NCBI GenBank assembly: GCA_028819235.1 | Contig: JAPPMC010000312.1 | Location: 66,606-130,605 of the forward strand | Direction: 5' to 3' | Length of the DNA: 64,000 nucleotides | From: Bryobacterales bacterium | GTDB taxonomy: Bacteria; Acidobacteriota; Terriglobia; Bryobacterales; UBA6623 | Shown here: positions 62,999-64,000 of the stretch, one piece after another | Layout: the number at the start of each line of letters is the position of its first letter | Position numbering within the stretch: position 1 is the first letter of the stretch | The notes under the pieces: generated by a model | Told to the model about the DNA's origin: nothing | Databases searched by the model: none | The model's input: only the letters and a program-made list of their open reading frames with translations | Translations under genes and position numbers: made by a program

Positions 62999-64000
62999 CC
63001 GTGTTGGGCATCGCCACGGTCCGAGCAGGTGCTTGGTTCGGGTATGGCTAGTGGAAGCCTGAAGCTGTGGGCGGTCGCAAACTGGGGAGAGGTCGGGCGA
63101 CCGGCCTGTGGACTGAGATGTGCGAAGGCCGATCTGGCGATCCGTCGCAGTTCAGCGACTAGTCAGCATCCCCGTTGCGCGATCGGCGGTTTGCGGGTTG
63201 CGGCACTTGTCATTCCTGACGCCAGCCGGCCTCCTGCTCTCAATCCTGAACGGGATTCCCTGGAGGTCTCGAGGCAGTGGCCATTGCGGAGGTCGGAGGA
63301 GCGCAGTCCAACAAGGCTGACAGACCTCCGAGACGGCAGTGAGCGTCTTGGGCACGCTTGGCGCACCCGCTGATTTGACCGTTGGGAAACGCCGTTTGGC
63401 TTGTCTCGCGGTCCCCTCGGTTCGGCACTGCGAGATAGGGCTGCCACGCACAAGGCAGCCTTCAACAAGGCCGCACACACGCTGCTTACATTATGAAAGG
63501 AGTGAATATGAGTATCCAACGAAGTTGTGTATGTCTTAATATGAAATTATATGTCCAGATGTGATGATCGCTCTAGAACTGGTCCCGTCTTGGGCACTCC
63601 GGCAGAACCATGTTGGCCACCGGATTGAAACACAACCGACGCATCTTGGTCTCCAGACACAACGGCTCCGGGCCGGCAGGTCTAGCCGCGACTGATGGTT
63701 GCAGGGGTCTCCTCGGGCCGGCGCGCATCCCGGGGCCGGCACCAGGTCCAGCCGGCATTGCAGGCTTTGCCAATCGGACCCGGCCAGCACGGCCTGGTGC
63801 CCAAACGGCGCGAAACTCGCGTACGCCGGCCTGTGGCGACGGCGGTCTTGCTGCGGGTAAAGGCCGCCGACGCTGCTGAAGAAGACCTGCACACCCCAAA
63901 GGCACCGGCGCAGCCAGCGCGGGCTGCAGGTGCGGCGCAACGGTTAGTTAGTGCTTGCGCCAAAACCCTTCGTGCTCCTTATATATGGGCAAACCGGACC
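62999..64000. other. About 1 kb with no supportable large gene
   Basis: Frames here overlap on both strands, show no known motif, and have biased composition. The stretch 63486-63566 is strikingly AT-rich compared with its surroundings. The last 50 bases are again AT-richer, so another element may begin at the window edge. Confidence 0.4.
63508..63564 (+). CDS. Possible 18-residue leader-like ORF in an AT-rich island
   Basis: AAAGGAG (63496-63502) sits 5 nt before ATG 63508, the best ribosome-binding site in the last kilobase. The frame encodes MSIQRSCVCLNMKLYVQM and stops at TGA 63562-63564. It could be a leader peptide, a small membrane-less peptide gene, or the start of a gene broken by a later change. 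No homologue is known to me. Confidence 0.25.
   Translation: MSIQRSCVCLNMKLYVQM

Noticed and set aside
63536..63940. Overlapping frames of 90-134 codons on both strands at the window end
   Set aside because: Mutually overlapping, low-complexity products without homology signals; not distinguishable from chance.

Overview
This is a 64 kb, GC-rich window (low-to-mid 60s % GC by eye). The gene content points to an environmental member of the Acidobacteriota. Supporting families are DUF6599, DUF6351, NIPSNAP and DinB/DUF1572 proteins, a CehA/McbA-type hydrolase, and two sets of DUF1501/DUF1553 and DUF1552/DUF1592 proteins with CxxCH haem motifs. The last group is shared with Planctomycetota and Verrucomicrobiota, so the phylum call is an inference.

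Layout. 1-5.7 kb (minus strand): a DUF6351 secreted protein cut by the window edge, a small putative lipoprotein, a DUF2272 secreted protein, a MntA/HepT toxin-antitoxin pair, and a decayed Mod-type DNA methyltransferase whose last codon still overlaps mntA. 5.75-5.93 kb: tRNA-Cys and tRNA-Gly. 6.2-21.5 kb is mostly housekeeping: a radical SAM enzyme, an in-frame RbfA-ApbE fusion, a DUF5612 ACT protein, an MDR reductase, NIPSNAP, DinB, SecA, DUF6599, a CDP-alcohol phosphatidyltransferase, RNase HI, a Tat-exported M24 peptidase, an enolase-superfamily enzyme, an ArgD-like aminotransferase and a secreted alpha/beta hydrolase. 22.6-27.7 kb is a small defence island: a conserved hypothetical gene interrupted by an amber codon, and McrBC with an EVE-like domain in McrB. 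28.3-35.9 kb is cell-envelope related: a CehA/McbA-type hydrolase, a GPAT-like acyltransferase, and an AttH-LolD-FtsX transport operon.

36.0-47.8 kb holds two divergent sets of exported multihaem/DUF150x proteins. The DUF1553-DUF1501 pair is split by a TonB-dependent receptor gene flanked by imperfect direct repeats of about 410 bp. Each repeat carries the DUF1553 3' end and the DUF1501 5' end. 47.8-52.7 kb: two exported leucine-rich-repeat proteins and a fucose/arabinose isomerase-like protein. 53.1-54.0 kb: a voltage-gated K+ channel with a zinc-ribbon tail. 54.4-63 kb: a large 2OG-Fe(II) oxygenase, then a two-gene operon. That operon encodes a DUF4143 ATPase with a PD-(D/E)xK motif and a 1382-residue STAND-like NTPase with a C-terminal PD-(D/E)xK motif. 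A 40-bp inverted repeat sits directly upstream.

The strongest candidates for something undescribed are the DUF4143/STAND-nuclease operon with its palindromic operator, the nested duplication around the TonB receptor gene, and the RbfA-ApbE fusion. Unless stated otherwise, all assignments come from reading motifs and recalling families. No database search was run.
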